Shown one piece after another: positions 1 to 6,064 of a DNA stretch of 7,291 bases. How positions within the stretch are numbered: position 1 is the first letter of the stretch; each line of letters starts with the position of its first letter. A program made the position numbers and the translations under genes. The DNA comes from DASPKS01 sp035628035. Its GTDB lineage: Bacteria; Bacteroidota; Rhodothermia; Rhodothermales; Rubricoccaceae. The stretch covers positions 1-7,291 of the forward strand of contig DASPKS010000215.1 in assembly GCA_035628035.1 (NCBI GenBank), given 5' to 3'. The notes under the pieces are model-generated. The model saw nothing but the letters and a program-made list of their open reading frames with translations, searched no databases and was not told the DNA's origin.

Positions 1-2056
1 CCAGCTCCTTCAGCACGCGGCTGAACTTCCCGCGGTCCTCGGCGAGGTCCATCTGCTCGTACGGCGTCCCGAAGATGGGGACGCCCTCTTCGACGAGGTG
101 CCGCGCCAGCTTCAGCGCCGTCTGCCCGCCGAGCTGGACCATCACGCCGGCCGGCCCCTCATGCTTGATGACGTCGCGGACGCGCTCCCAGAACACCGGC
201 TCGAAGTAGAGCTTGTCCGCCACGTCGAAGTCGGTCGAGACGGTTTCCGGGTTGCAGTTCACCATGAGCGTCTCGTACCCGAGCTCCTTCGCGGCGAGGA
301 CACCGTGGACGCACGAGTAGTCGAACTCGATGCCCTGCCCGATCCGGTTCGGTCCGGAGCCGAGGATGAGCACCTTCGGGCGGTCGGTCTTCCCGCTCTC
401 GTTCTCGCCCTGGTCGTAGGTGGAGTAGAAGTAGGGCGTGCGCGCCTCGAACTCGCCCGCGCAGGTGTCGACGAGGCGGTACGTCGGGCGGAGGCCGAGC
501 CGCTCTCGATGCGCGCGCACGTCGGCCTCTGAGACTCCGGTGCCCTTGAGCAAAAAAGCGATCTGGACGTCGGAGAAGCCGTGCTGCTTCACCTCTAAGA
601 GAAAGTCGCGGTCGAGTTCGCCGAGCGTTTTCTCTTCGATCCGCCGTTCGAGGGCGACGAGGTCCTGAATCTGGTAGAGGAACCAGGGGTCCACCTTCGT
701 GATGTCGGCCACCTCCTCGACGGAGGCGCCGAGGCGGAACGCGTTGCGGACGTGGTAGAGGCGGTCCCAGTACGGCTTCTTCAGCCGCTCGCGGACGGTC
801 TCGCGGTCGGGCAGCGGGCGGTCAGCGCCGAGGCCGGCGTACCCGATCTCCAGGCTCTGCCACGCCTTTTGCATCGACTCGGCGAAGGTGCGCCCGACGG
901 CCATCACCTCCCCCACCGCCTTCATCTGCGTGGTGAGCTCCTCGTCGACGCCCTCGAACTTCTCGAAATTCCAGCGCGGCACCTTCGTCACGACGTAGTC
1001 GAGCGCCGGCTCGAAGCAGGCCGAGGTGGTGCCCGTCACGTCGTTGGGGAGCTCGTCGAGGGTGTAGCCGGCGGCGAGGCGCGCGGCCACCTTCGCGATG
1101 GGGTAGCCCGTCGCCTTCGACGCCAGCGCCGACGAGCGGCTCACGCGGGGGTTGATCTCGATGGCGACCATCCGCCCCGTCGTGGGGTGGACGGCGAACT
1201 GCACGTTGCACCCGCCGGCGAACGTCCCGATGGAGCGCATCATGCGGATGGCGGCGTCGCGCATCGCCTGGTACTGCTGGTCGGTCAGCGTCTGCTGTGG
1301 GGCCACCGTCACCGAGTCGCCGGTGTGGACGCCCATCGGGTCCACGTTCTCGATGGAGCACACGATGATGACGTTGTCCTTGGCGTCGCGGAGGAGCTCC
1401 AGCTCGAACTCTTTCCACCCGAAGAGGCACTCCTCGATGAGGACCTCGTGGACGGGCGAGAGCTCGAGCCCGCGCGTGACCTTCCGGTCGAACTCCTCGT
1501 GGCTCCACACGATGCCGCCGCCGGCGCCGCCGAGCGTGAACGAGGGTCGGATGACGATGGGCTCGCCGCCGAGCTCCTGCGCGATCTCCTTCGCTTCGAG
1601 GAGCGACTTCGCCACGCGGCTCCGTGCCTGGTCGATCCCGATCCGCTCCATGAGGTCGCGGAACTGCTGGCGGTCCTCGGTGATGCGGATGGCGTCGATG
1701 TCGACCCCGATGATCTCGATCCCCTTCTTCTTCCAGTAGCCCTCCTCGTGGAGCGTCTCGGCGAGGTTGAGCGCGGTCTGCCCCCCCATCGTGGGGAGCA
1801 CGGCGTCGGGCTTGACCTCCTCCACGATCTTCTTGATGGACCTCGGGGTCAGCTCCTGAAGAAAAACCCGGTCGGCCGTCATGGGGTCGGTCATGATCGT
1901 GGCCGGGTTCGAGTTGACGAGGAACACCTCGTAGCCCTCCTTGCGGAGGGCGCGGGCGGCCTGCGTGCCGGAGTAGTCGAACTCGCACGCCTGCCCGATG
2001 ACGATGGGGCCGGAGCCGATGAGGAGGATCTTCTCGAGGTCGGTACGCTTGGGCAC
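1..2056 (-). CDS. carB: Carbamoyl-phosphate synthase large subunit, 3' end outside window
   Basis: CarB forms carbamoyl phosphate from bicarbonate, two ATP and ammonia that is channelled from CarA; the product feeds UMP and arginine synthesis in the cytoplasm. The minus-strand frame is open for 685 codons to the window edge, against about 1070 in the family, so roughly the last third is missing. The N-terminus PKRTDLEKILLIGSGPIVIG is a textbook CarB start. The carboxyphosphate ATP-grasp half includes SFTLGGAGGGIVW (about 172-184), FELELLRD (217-224), ENVDPMGVHTGDS (236-248) and EINPRVSRSSALASKATGYP (300-319). The oligomerisation region follows at about 400-550. The second synthetase half begins at KVLILGSGPNRIGQGIEFDY (561-580), with NCNPETVSTD at 600-609. 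The allosteric domain lies beyond the edge. Translation starts at GTG (2056-2054), chosen because it gives the canonical N-terminus; no clear ribosome binding site precedes it. It is the last visible operon gene, 22 nt after the glycosyltransferase stop. The visible part shows no frameshift. Identification is very secure. Confidence 0.97.
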   Translation of the reverse strand, partial: MPKRTDLEKILLIGSGPIVIGQACEFDYSGTQAARALRKEGYEVFLVNSNPATIMTDPMTADRVFLQELTPRSIKKIVEEVKPDAVLPTMGGQTALNLAETLHEEGYWKKKGIEIIGVDIDAIRITEDRQQFRDLMERIGIDQARSRVAKSLLEAKEIAQELGGEPIVIRPSFTLGGAGGGIVWSHEEFDRKVTRGLELSPVHEVLIEECLFGWKEFELELLRDAKDNVIIVCSIENVDPMGVHTGDSVTVAPQQTLTDQQYQAMRDAAIRMMRSIGTFAGGCNVQFAVHPTTGRMVAIEINPRVSRSSALASKATGYPIAKVAARLAAGYTLDELPNDVTGTTSACFEPALDYVVTKVPRWNFEKFEGVDEELTTQMKAVGEVMAVGRTFAESMQKAWQSLEIGYAGLGADRPLPDRETVRERLKKPYWDRLYHVRNAFRLGASVEEVADITKVDPWFLYQIQDLVALERRIEEKTLGELDRDFLLEVKQHGFSDVQIAFLLKGTGVSEADVRAHRERLGLRPTYRLVDTCAGEFEARTPYFYSTYDQGENESGKTDRPKVLILGSGPNRIGQGIEFDYSCVHGVLAAKELGYETLMVNCNPETVSTDFDVADKLYFEPVFWERVRDVIKHEGPAGVMVQLGGQTALKLARHLVEEGVPIFGTPYEQMDLAEDRGKFSRVLKEL

Positions 2057-2078
2057 GGGGTTGGGAGCGATGGGGGAA

Positions 2079-3596
2079 TTAGGGACGAGTGATGGGTGGA
2101 CCGTACAGGGTGTACGCGCCCGGGGCGAACGGGCGGCTCTCTATGCGCCAACGCGCGCGGACGGCGCCGGGTGGCAGGGGCAGGGACCCGGCCACGGGGG
2201 CCGCGACGCGGCGCATCGGGCCGGGCGTGCCGAGGAGTGCCCACGCGGGCGGTGGCGCGGACGGCAGCGGCTCATAGAACCGGAAGTTGAGGCGGCCGAA
2301 CGCGCGGAGCAGCCCGCCCCGCACCTCCAGCTCCTCCCGGATGAACGCGCGCCGCTCGGGCGTGCTGAATCCGTTGTGGAGGCGCCGCGCTGCGTAGAAC
2401 CCGAGCGCGCCCACCTCCCCTTCGAGCCCGACGGGCTGTCCGGGCGGCACGGCCGCGTCGAGCGCGCGGGCCATCGCGCGGTACTGCGCCGGCGAGGCCC
2501 AGTTCGTGTGGATCGGTACCTCGCCCGCGCGGCGTCCGGGCGGGGCAAAGAGCACGACGGTGAGCACGGCCGCGACCGCCGGCACGAGGAGCGCGCGATC
2601 CCTCAGCGACGCCGTCAGCCCGAGCGCCGACACGAGCAGCCCCGCCCCGACGACGGGCCCGTAGTACCAGTGGTAGGGCGGCACCCCGAGCGTGACGTAG
2701 GCGAGGTAGTAGGCGAGCGCGAACGCGACGAGCACCGCCGCGAGCCGTCGGACCTCCGGCTGCGGCACGCGGAACGCGAGGACGGCCGGCAGCACGGGCA
2801 GCCACGTGAGCGCCCAGGCGAGCGGGAAGAGGCGCGCATAGAAGACCGGCCCGTCGAGGAACGTCCACGGCCCCCACCGCCGCTGGCTCACCTTGATGAA
2901 CAGCGTGTCCGGCACGAGCCCCCCGACGACGACCCAGCTGTACAGCAGCCACGGCAGCACGACCGCCGTGAACGCCGCGAGGGCCACGAGCACCGGCCGC
3001 ACAGAACGACATCGCGCAACCGTGAACGCCGCCATTACGAGGGCGAGCAGCACTCCGTCGGGGCGGGTGAGCGTGAGGAGGCCGAGGATCCCGCCGAGGG
3101 CGGCCCATCGCTCGCGGGTAAAGAGCGCGAGGGCGACCCCCGTCAGGGTGACGTAGAGCACCCCTTCGAGCCCGAGGCTGGAGAGGAGCAGCGGGTTCGC
3201 GACGACGAGCCCGGCCGCCACCACGCCCAAGACAGGCTTCCCCATCAAATGCCGCCCGAGCGAGACCCACACGAGTCCGAGCGCGAGCAGCTCCAGCGCG
3301 GCGAGGACCCACGCCGTCGTCGGCAGGTCGCGCACGACGAGACCGACGAGGGCCGTGAGCATCACGTTGAGCGGCGCCGTGGCCGTGTTCGTGACGGCGT
3401 CGGGATAGAACCCCCAGTGGCCGGCGTCGCGCAGGGTGTCGGCGTAGCGGAGCGTGATGAAGGCGTCGTCGATGAGGGCGCCGCCGAAGCTCCAGAGGAG
3501 GAAGAGCGCGAGCAAAACGACAAGCGCGGCGCCGGCCTGCAGGACCCACCGGCGCTGCACCACCGGCTGCGGGGCGATGCTCGCGGCGCCGGTCAC
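2079..3596 (-). CDS. Polytopic GT-C-fold glycosyltransferase (GT39/AftB-like), lipid-linked sugar donor likely
   Basis: This 505-residue integral membrane protein probably moves a sugar from a polyprenyl-phosphate donor to an envelope acceptor; substrate and acceptor cannot be read from the sequence. A first membrane segment (about 18-39) is followed by the acidic pair in LIDDAFITLRYADTLRD (D43-D44), the loop-1 metal/catalytic-site signature of GT-C enzymes. NTATAPLNVMLTALVG (70-85), NPLLLSSLGLEGVLYVT (134-150) and LTRPDGVLLALV (176-187) match the layout of AftB/GT39-like bacterial enzymes. About 10 hydrophobic segments extend to near 350. The C-terminal part (about 352-505) is soluble, with the GLEGEVGALGFYAARRLHNG segment that is common in this group. 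The start is GTG at 3596, overlapping the stop of the preceding small gene as GTGA, which suggests translational coupling. The gene sits between carA and carB, an odd place for an envelope enzyme. The fold class is well supported and the specific activity is unknown. A longer ORF on the opposite strand is arginine-rich and looks like a shadow. Confidence 0.82.
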   Translation of the reverse strand: MTGAASIAPQPVVQRRWVLQAGAALVVLLALFLLWSFGGALIDDAFITLRYADTLRDAGHWGFYPDAVTNTATAPLNVMLTALVGLVVRDLPTTAWVLAALELLALGLVWVSLGRHLMGKPVLGVVAAGLVVANPLLLSSLGLEGVLYVTLTGVALALFTRERWAALGGILGLLTLTRPDGVLLALVMAAFTVARCRSVRPVLVALAAFTAVVLPWLLYSWVVVGGLVPDTLFIKVSQRRWGPWTFLDGPVFYARLFPLAWALTWLPVLPAVLAFRVPQPEVRRLAAVLVAFALAYYLAYVTLGVPPYHWYYGPVVGAGLLVSALGLTASLRDRALLVPAVAAVLTVVLFAPPGRRAGEVPIHTNWASPAQYRAMARALDAAVPPGQPVGLEGEVGALGFYAARRLHNGFSTPERRAFIREELEVRGGLLRAFGRLNFRFYEPLPSAPPPAWALLGTPGPMRRVAAPVAGSLPLPPGAVRARWRIESRPFAPGAYTLYGPPITRP

Positions 3597-3811
3597 CTTC
3601 CGAACCCGCTGACGGTTTTCTCCTCCTCACGCTCCAGCACGACGAGCGCGGCGAAATGCGCGCCGGCCTCCGCGCTCCCGGCGCCGCCCATCGCCGTGGC
3701 GGTGACGAGGCGCCAGCCCTCGGCGAGGAGCGCGTTGAGCGGGGCCACGCTCTCGGCCGCGTCGCTGCCAGCGGCGTAGTAAATGAGGAGGGCGCGTCGT
3801 TCCTTCGCCAT
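3593..3811 (-). CDS. Small DUF4177-like protein of unknown function
   Basis: This is a 72-residue cytoplasmic protein with no signal peptide or membrane segment. Its core reads LNALLAEGWRLVTATAMGG, then an Ala/Gly turn and HFAALVVLERE. This resembles the small DUF4177-type fold (strand, helix ending in GWxLV, strand, then a final strand ending in a basic or acidic residue). The likeness is by pattern only, and the role of that family is not established. Two starts are possible: ATG at 3811, overlapping the carA stop by one base (TGATG), or GTG at 3814, overlapping by four (GTGA). ATG is preferred here; GTG would add one residue. Its own stop overlaps the GTG start of the glycosyltransferase. 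Overlaps on both sides and the protein-like composition argue that it is a real gene co-translated with its neighbours. It could be an accessory to the glycosyltransferase, but nothing in the sequence proves that. Confidence 0.7.
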   Translation of the reverse strand: MAKERRALLIYYAAGSDAAESVAPLNALLAEGWRLVTATAMGGAGSAEAGAHFAALVVLEREEEKTVSGFGR

Positions 3812-4932
3812 CACTCGACGGGGGCGGAGGCGACGGGCTTGCTCGCGGTGATCATCGCGAGGAACTCGTCGAAGAGGTAGCGGCTGTCGTGGGGGCCGGG
3901 GCTCGCCTCGGGGTGGTACTGCACACTCATCCCGGCGAACCGCTTGAACCGGAGGCCCTCCACCGTGCCGTCGTTGAGGTTGCGGTGGTTCACCTCCGCC
4001 GCGCCGGCGGGGATCGTCTCCTCGCGCACGGCGAACCCGTGGTTCTGCGTCGAGATCTCGACGTGGCCGGTGGCGAGGTTGAGCACGGGGTGGTTGGCGC
4101 CGCGGTGGCCCACCTTCATCTTGTACACCTCCAGCCCCTCGGCGAGCGCCATGAGCTGGTGGCCGAGGCAGATCCCGAATACCGGGAGCCCGCTCCCGAC
4201 GGCCCCCTTCACCGTTTCGATGGCGCCGGTCATCGCGCGGGGGTCGCCGGGGCCGTTCGAGAAGAAGAGCCCGTCGGGCTGCCAGGCGAGCGCGGCGTCG
4301 AGCGGGGTGTCGGCGGGGAACACGCGGACGGCGCAGCCGCGCTCGCGGAACGAGCGGAGGATGTGCTGCTTGACGCCGTAGTCGTACACCGCCACGCGGG
4401 CGCCGTCACCGCTGGCGAAGTCGTAGGCGGACGGCGTGGTGACGCGGCTGGCGAGCTCGAGCCCGGCCATGCTCGGGAGCGCCTGCGCCTTCGCGACGAG
4501 GCTTTCGTCGTCGAGGTCCTCGCTCGACACGACGGCGTTCATCACGCCCTGCTCGCGGAGGTGGCGGACGATCCGCCGGGTGTCCACGCCGGTGATGCCC
4601 GTCAGCCCGTGCCGCCGCATGTAGGCGTCGAGGGTCTCCTCGGCGCGGGCGTTTGAGGGGCGCGGCGTGAAGGCGCGCACGACGAGACCAGCGACCATCG
4701 GGCGGTCGGCCTCGGTGGCGTCCTCGAAGGCGCCGTAGTTCCCGATGTGGGGGTACGTCATGAGCATGACCTGGCCGACGTAGCTGGGGTCGGTCAGGAT
4801 CTCCTGGTACCCGCTCATCGAGGTGTTGAAGCAGAGCTCGCCGCCGGTCTCGCCGGGTGCGCCGATGGCGGTGCCGGCGACGACGAGGCCGTCTTCGAGG
4901 GCGAGCTTGGCGGGGCGGGGCGCGTCGGGCAT
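3811..4932 (-). CDS. carA: Carbamoyl-phosphate synthase small (glutamine amidotransferase) subunit
   Basis: CarA hydrolyses glutamine and passes ammonia to CarB. The protein has 373 residues, close to the usual 360-390. The N-terminal CarA domain carries LALEDGLVVAGTAIG (9-23), ELCFNTSMSGYQEILTDPSY (32-51), TYPHIGNYG (59-67) and TGITGVDTRRIVRHLRE (111-127). The class I glutamine amidotransferase domain starts near 178 (VAVYDYGVKQHILR). It contains FFSNGPGDP (223-231), the nucleophile elbow GICLGHQ with Cys255, TQNHGF (295-300), and SVQYHPEASPGPHDS with His340 and Glu342 completing the catalytic triad. All key residues are present, so the enzyme should be active. The start is ATG at 4932-4930, where family similarity begins; there is no Shine-Dalgarno sequence, as is usual in Bacteroidota-type genomes. 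It is the first gene of the operon and lies 31 nt downstream of an intrinsic terminator on the same strand, so its expression probably depends on terminator read-through. The stop overlaps the next start. Confidence 0.98.
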   Translation of the reverse strand: MPDAPRPAKLALEDGLVVAGTAIGAPGETGGELCFNTSMSGYQEILTDPSYVGQVMLMTYPHIGNYGAFEDATEADRPMVAGLVVRAFTPRPSNARAEETLDAYMRRHGLTGITGVDTRRIVRHLREQGVMNAVVSSEDLDDESLVAKAQALPSMAGLELASRVTTPSAYDFASGDGARVAVYDYGVKQHILRSFRERGCAVRVFPADTPLDAALAWQPDGLFFSNGPGDPRAMTGAIETVKGAVGSGLPVFGICLGHQLMALAEGLEVYKMKVGHRGANHPVLNLATGHVEISTQNHGFAVREETIPAGAAEVNHRNLNDGTVEGLRFKRFAGMSVQYHPEASPGPHDSRYLFDEFLAMITASKPVASAPVE

Positions 4933-4963
4933 GGCGGGGGCGCCGGAGGCGTCGGCGGGGTAT

Positions 4964-4991
4964 AAAAAAAGAGCCTCCCGATGGAAGGCTC
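4964..4991 (-). terminator. Intrinsic terminator / attenuator in the carA leader
   Basis: On the minus strand GAGCCTTCC (4991-4983) pairs with GGGAGGCTC (4979-4971) to make a 9-bp stem with one G-U pair and an ATC loop. It is followed directly by seven T residues (4970-4964). This is a complete intrinsic terminator in the sense direction of carA, starting about 60 nt upstream of its ATG. No complete gene lies upstream on this strand for it to terminate, because the neighbouring gene diverges. It is therefore best read as a leader attenuator. The plus strand lacks a T-run after the hairpin, so termination is one-directional. Confidence 0.85.
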
Positions 4992-5061
4992 AGCGGCAAA
5001 AACGGGAACGGCCCGGACCGTGGGCGAGGGTGTCTGGCGGCGTCAGGGCAGGCCCGGGCAT
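4990..5061 (-). CDS. Candidate 23-aa leader peptide upstream of carA
   Basis: A short frame runs from ATG (5061-5059) to TGA (4992-4990). It begins MPGPALTPPDTL and ends HGPGRSRFCR. Three of the last seven sense codons are arginine (CGT, CGT, CGC), the last one directly before the stop. The stop overlaps the first two bases of the attenuator stem, so a ribosome on the final codons would cover the 5' arm and block the hairpin. This is the geometry expected of a regulatory leader peptide for an operon that supplies arginine and pyrimidine precursors. Caveats: arginine codons are common by chance in such GC-rich DNA, no ribosome binding site is visible, and the frame stays open farther upstream. 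Its existence is inferred from position, not from similarity. Confidence 0.4.
   Translation of the reverse strand: MPGPALTPPDTLAHGPGRSRFCR
4998..5021 (-). promoter_or_regulatory. Possible pause hairpin plus U-run in the carA leader
   Basis: On the minus strand ACGGT (5021-5017) can pair with GCCGT (5012-5008) around a CCGG loop, and a TTTTT run follows at 5002-4998. The element lies inside the candidate leader peptide and about 7 nt before the terminator stem. In E. coli pyrBI, a U-rich leader segment causes UTP-sensitive polymerase pausing before an attenuator, and the layout here is similar. The stem is only five pairs with one wobble, so it may be chance. Confidence 0.3.
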
Positions 5062-5104
5062 CAGGAGGCGGTGACGGCGGCCCGGCGGGGCTGCCGGACC
5101 GGGG

Positions 5105-5136
5105 CGAAGGTACGCCGCCGGCCCCCGTCGGTTCAA
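5105..5136 (-). promoter_or_regulatory. Candidate Bacteroidota-type promoter for the car operon
   Basis: The minus strand carries TTG (5136-5134), a 21-nt spacer and TACCTTCG (5112-5105). The Bacteroidota primary sigma consensus is TTTG, about 19 nt, then TAnnTTTG; seven of the eight bases of the downstream box fit, counting the two free positions. Transcription would begin near 5098-5100, giving a leader of about 165 nt that holds the candidate peptide and attenuator. The spacer is slightly long, so this is a reasonable but unproven call. Confidence 0.5.
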
Positions 5137-5230
5137 GGCCGTCGTCGCCACCCTCCAGCGGGGGCGCGCTTTACCCCCAACCTTCACGGAGGCGTGTGCG
5201 TATGATTTCCAGCGATCCCCCTCCACGCGC

Positions 5231-6061
5231 TTGGACGTCCTCCGCCGCTTCGACCCCCTCGTACGCGCCGCGCTGGAGCGTGCCTATCGCCGCCGCTACC
5301 TCGCGGCGCTGGGGCTGAGCCTGCTCCTCGTGGCGGGGGCGTCTCGCGTGATGGAGGCGCTGCGCGGCCTCGACGCGGCCTCGCCGCTGCGGGACCGCTC
5401 GGTCGAGATGCTCCCCTACGTCGAGCTGGTGGAGCTGGACGAGCCGGAGGGCGGCAGCGCCGGAGGCGGTACTCCGGGCCCGCCGCCCCCCATCGTCCCC
5501 CCGCCGGAGGAGATCACCGCCGTCACGCCCGTCGCGCCGACGCCGGCGATCCCGGTGCCGGTGGCCCAGCCCCCCCCTGCCCCTCCGACGCCCCGGCCGC
5601 CAAGCCCGGTGGCGGGTACCTCGGTGGGCACGGGATCAGGCGGCACCGGCGTAGGCACCGGCGGCACGGGGGCGGGCGAGGGTACCGGTGACGGCGATGG
5701 CACCGGAGACGGCGCGGGCGATCAGGGCCCGCCGCCCCTCGTAGCGTCGCCCGAGCGGCCCCCGCGCGGGGTGCGCCTCCGCTTCCCGGTGTACCCGGAG
5801 GCGGCGCGCCGCGAGGGCGTCCGCGCGCGCGTCCGCGTGGAGGTGCTGGTGGACGAGCACGGGCAGCCCCAGCAGCCGCGCATCGTCGAGCGGGTGCTCC
5901 TCCGACGGGGCAACCGCGAGCAGGCCGTGCCGAGCCTCCCCTACGGGATGGAGGAGGCGGCGCTCGACGCCGCGCGCGGGTACTCGTGGCAGTCCCCCGC
6001 CCAGCATGGCGGCCGGCGCGTCCGCACCTACGTCACGCTCACGCTCCAGATCGGTACGTGA
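5231..6061 (+). CDS. TonB-type energy transducer with Gly/Thr-rich linker
   Basis: TonB proteins couple the inner-membrane proton motive force, via ExbB/ExbD, to outer-membrane receptors. This 276-residue protein has a short basic cytoplasmic N-terminus, one membrane segment (about 23-38, YLAALGLSLLLVAGAS), and a periplasmic Pro-rich stretch (about 82-127). An unusual Gly/Thr/Asp linker follows (about 129-165, GTG-type repeats). The C-terminal TonB domain (about 183-275) is marked by FPVYPEAARREGV, VEVLVDEHGQP, ALDAARGYSWQSPAQHGGR and a final VTLTLQIGT strand. The start is taken as TTG at 5231. No in-frame ATG or GTG occurs in the 60 bases before it, and the later in-frame ATGs would remove the membrane anchor. 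No exbB or exbD is visible nearby, and no convincing promoter was found. It diverges from the car operon and ends 3 bp from the convergent kinase gene. The TonB class is secure, the partner receptor is unknown. Confidence 0.88.
   Translation: MDVLRRFDPLVRAALERAYRRRYLAALGLSLLLVAGASRVMEALRGLDAASPLRDRSVEMLPYVELVELDEPEGGSAGGGTPGPPPPIVPPPEEITAVTPVAPTPAIPVPVAQPPPAPPTPRPPSPVAGTSVGTGSGGTGVGTGGTGAGEGTGDGDGTGDGAGDQGPPPLVASPERPPRGVRLRFPVYPEAARREGVRARVRVEVLVDEHGQPQQPRIVERVLLRRGNREQAVPSLPYGMEEAALDAARGYSWQSPAQHGGRRVRTYVTLTLQIGT
5615..5725 (+). repeat. Degenerate GGCACC-type repeat encoding the Gly/Thr/Asp linker
   Basis: Short imperfect copies of ggcaccggc, ggtaccggtg and similar units run through this stretch of the TonB-like gene. 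They encode residues about 129-165, a flexible chain of Gly, Thr and later Asp/Glu. Such simple repeats can change copy number by slippage, so linker length may vary between strains. Confidence 0.65.
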
Positions 6062-6064
6062 GCG

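Noticed and set aside
822..1988. A 388-codon minus-strand frame within carB
   Set aside because: It is an alternative frame of carB, rich in Arg, Pro and His; the carB frame itself carries all family motifs.
752..2092. A 446-codon plus-strand frame antisense to carB
   Set aside because: Low-complexity Asp/Leu/His/Arg-rich product without motifs, fully covered by a clear carB coding sequence; a composition shadow.
1998..3779. A 593-codon open frame on the plus strand, longer than the glycosyltransferase gene opposite to it
   Set aside because: Its product is a run of Arg, Glu, Pro, His and Gly with no domain pattern. The minus-strand product has membrane segments and recognisable GT-C motifs. 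Long antisense frames are expected in DNA with very GC-rich third positions.
3889..4656. A 255-codon plus-strand frame antisense to carA
   Set aside because: Val/His/Glu/Arg-rich shadow with no motif; carA on the other strand is unambiguous.
5169..5210. A possible plus-strand promoter (TATGATTT at 5201) for the TonB-like gene
   Set aside because: The box deviates from TAnnTTTG and no upstream TTTG/TTG element lies at the right distance.
4990..5226. A 78-codon minus-strand frame covering most of the intergenic region
   Set aside because: Its GTG start lies upstream of the likely promoter and next to the divergent gene. Only the last 23 codons fall within the predicted leader RNA and were kept as a candidate leader peptide.
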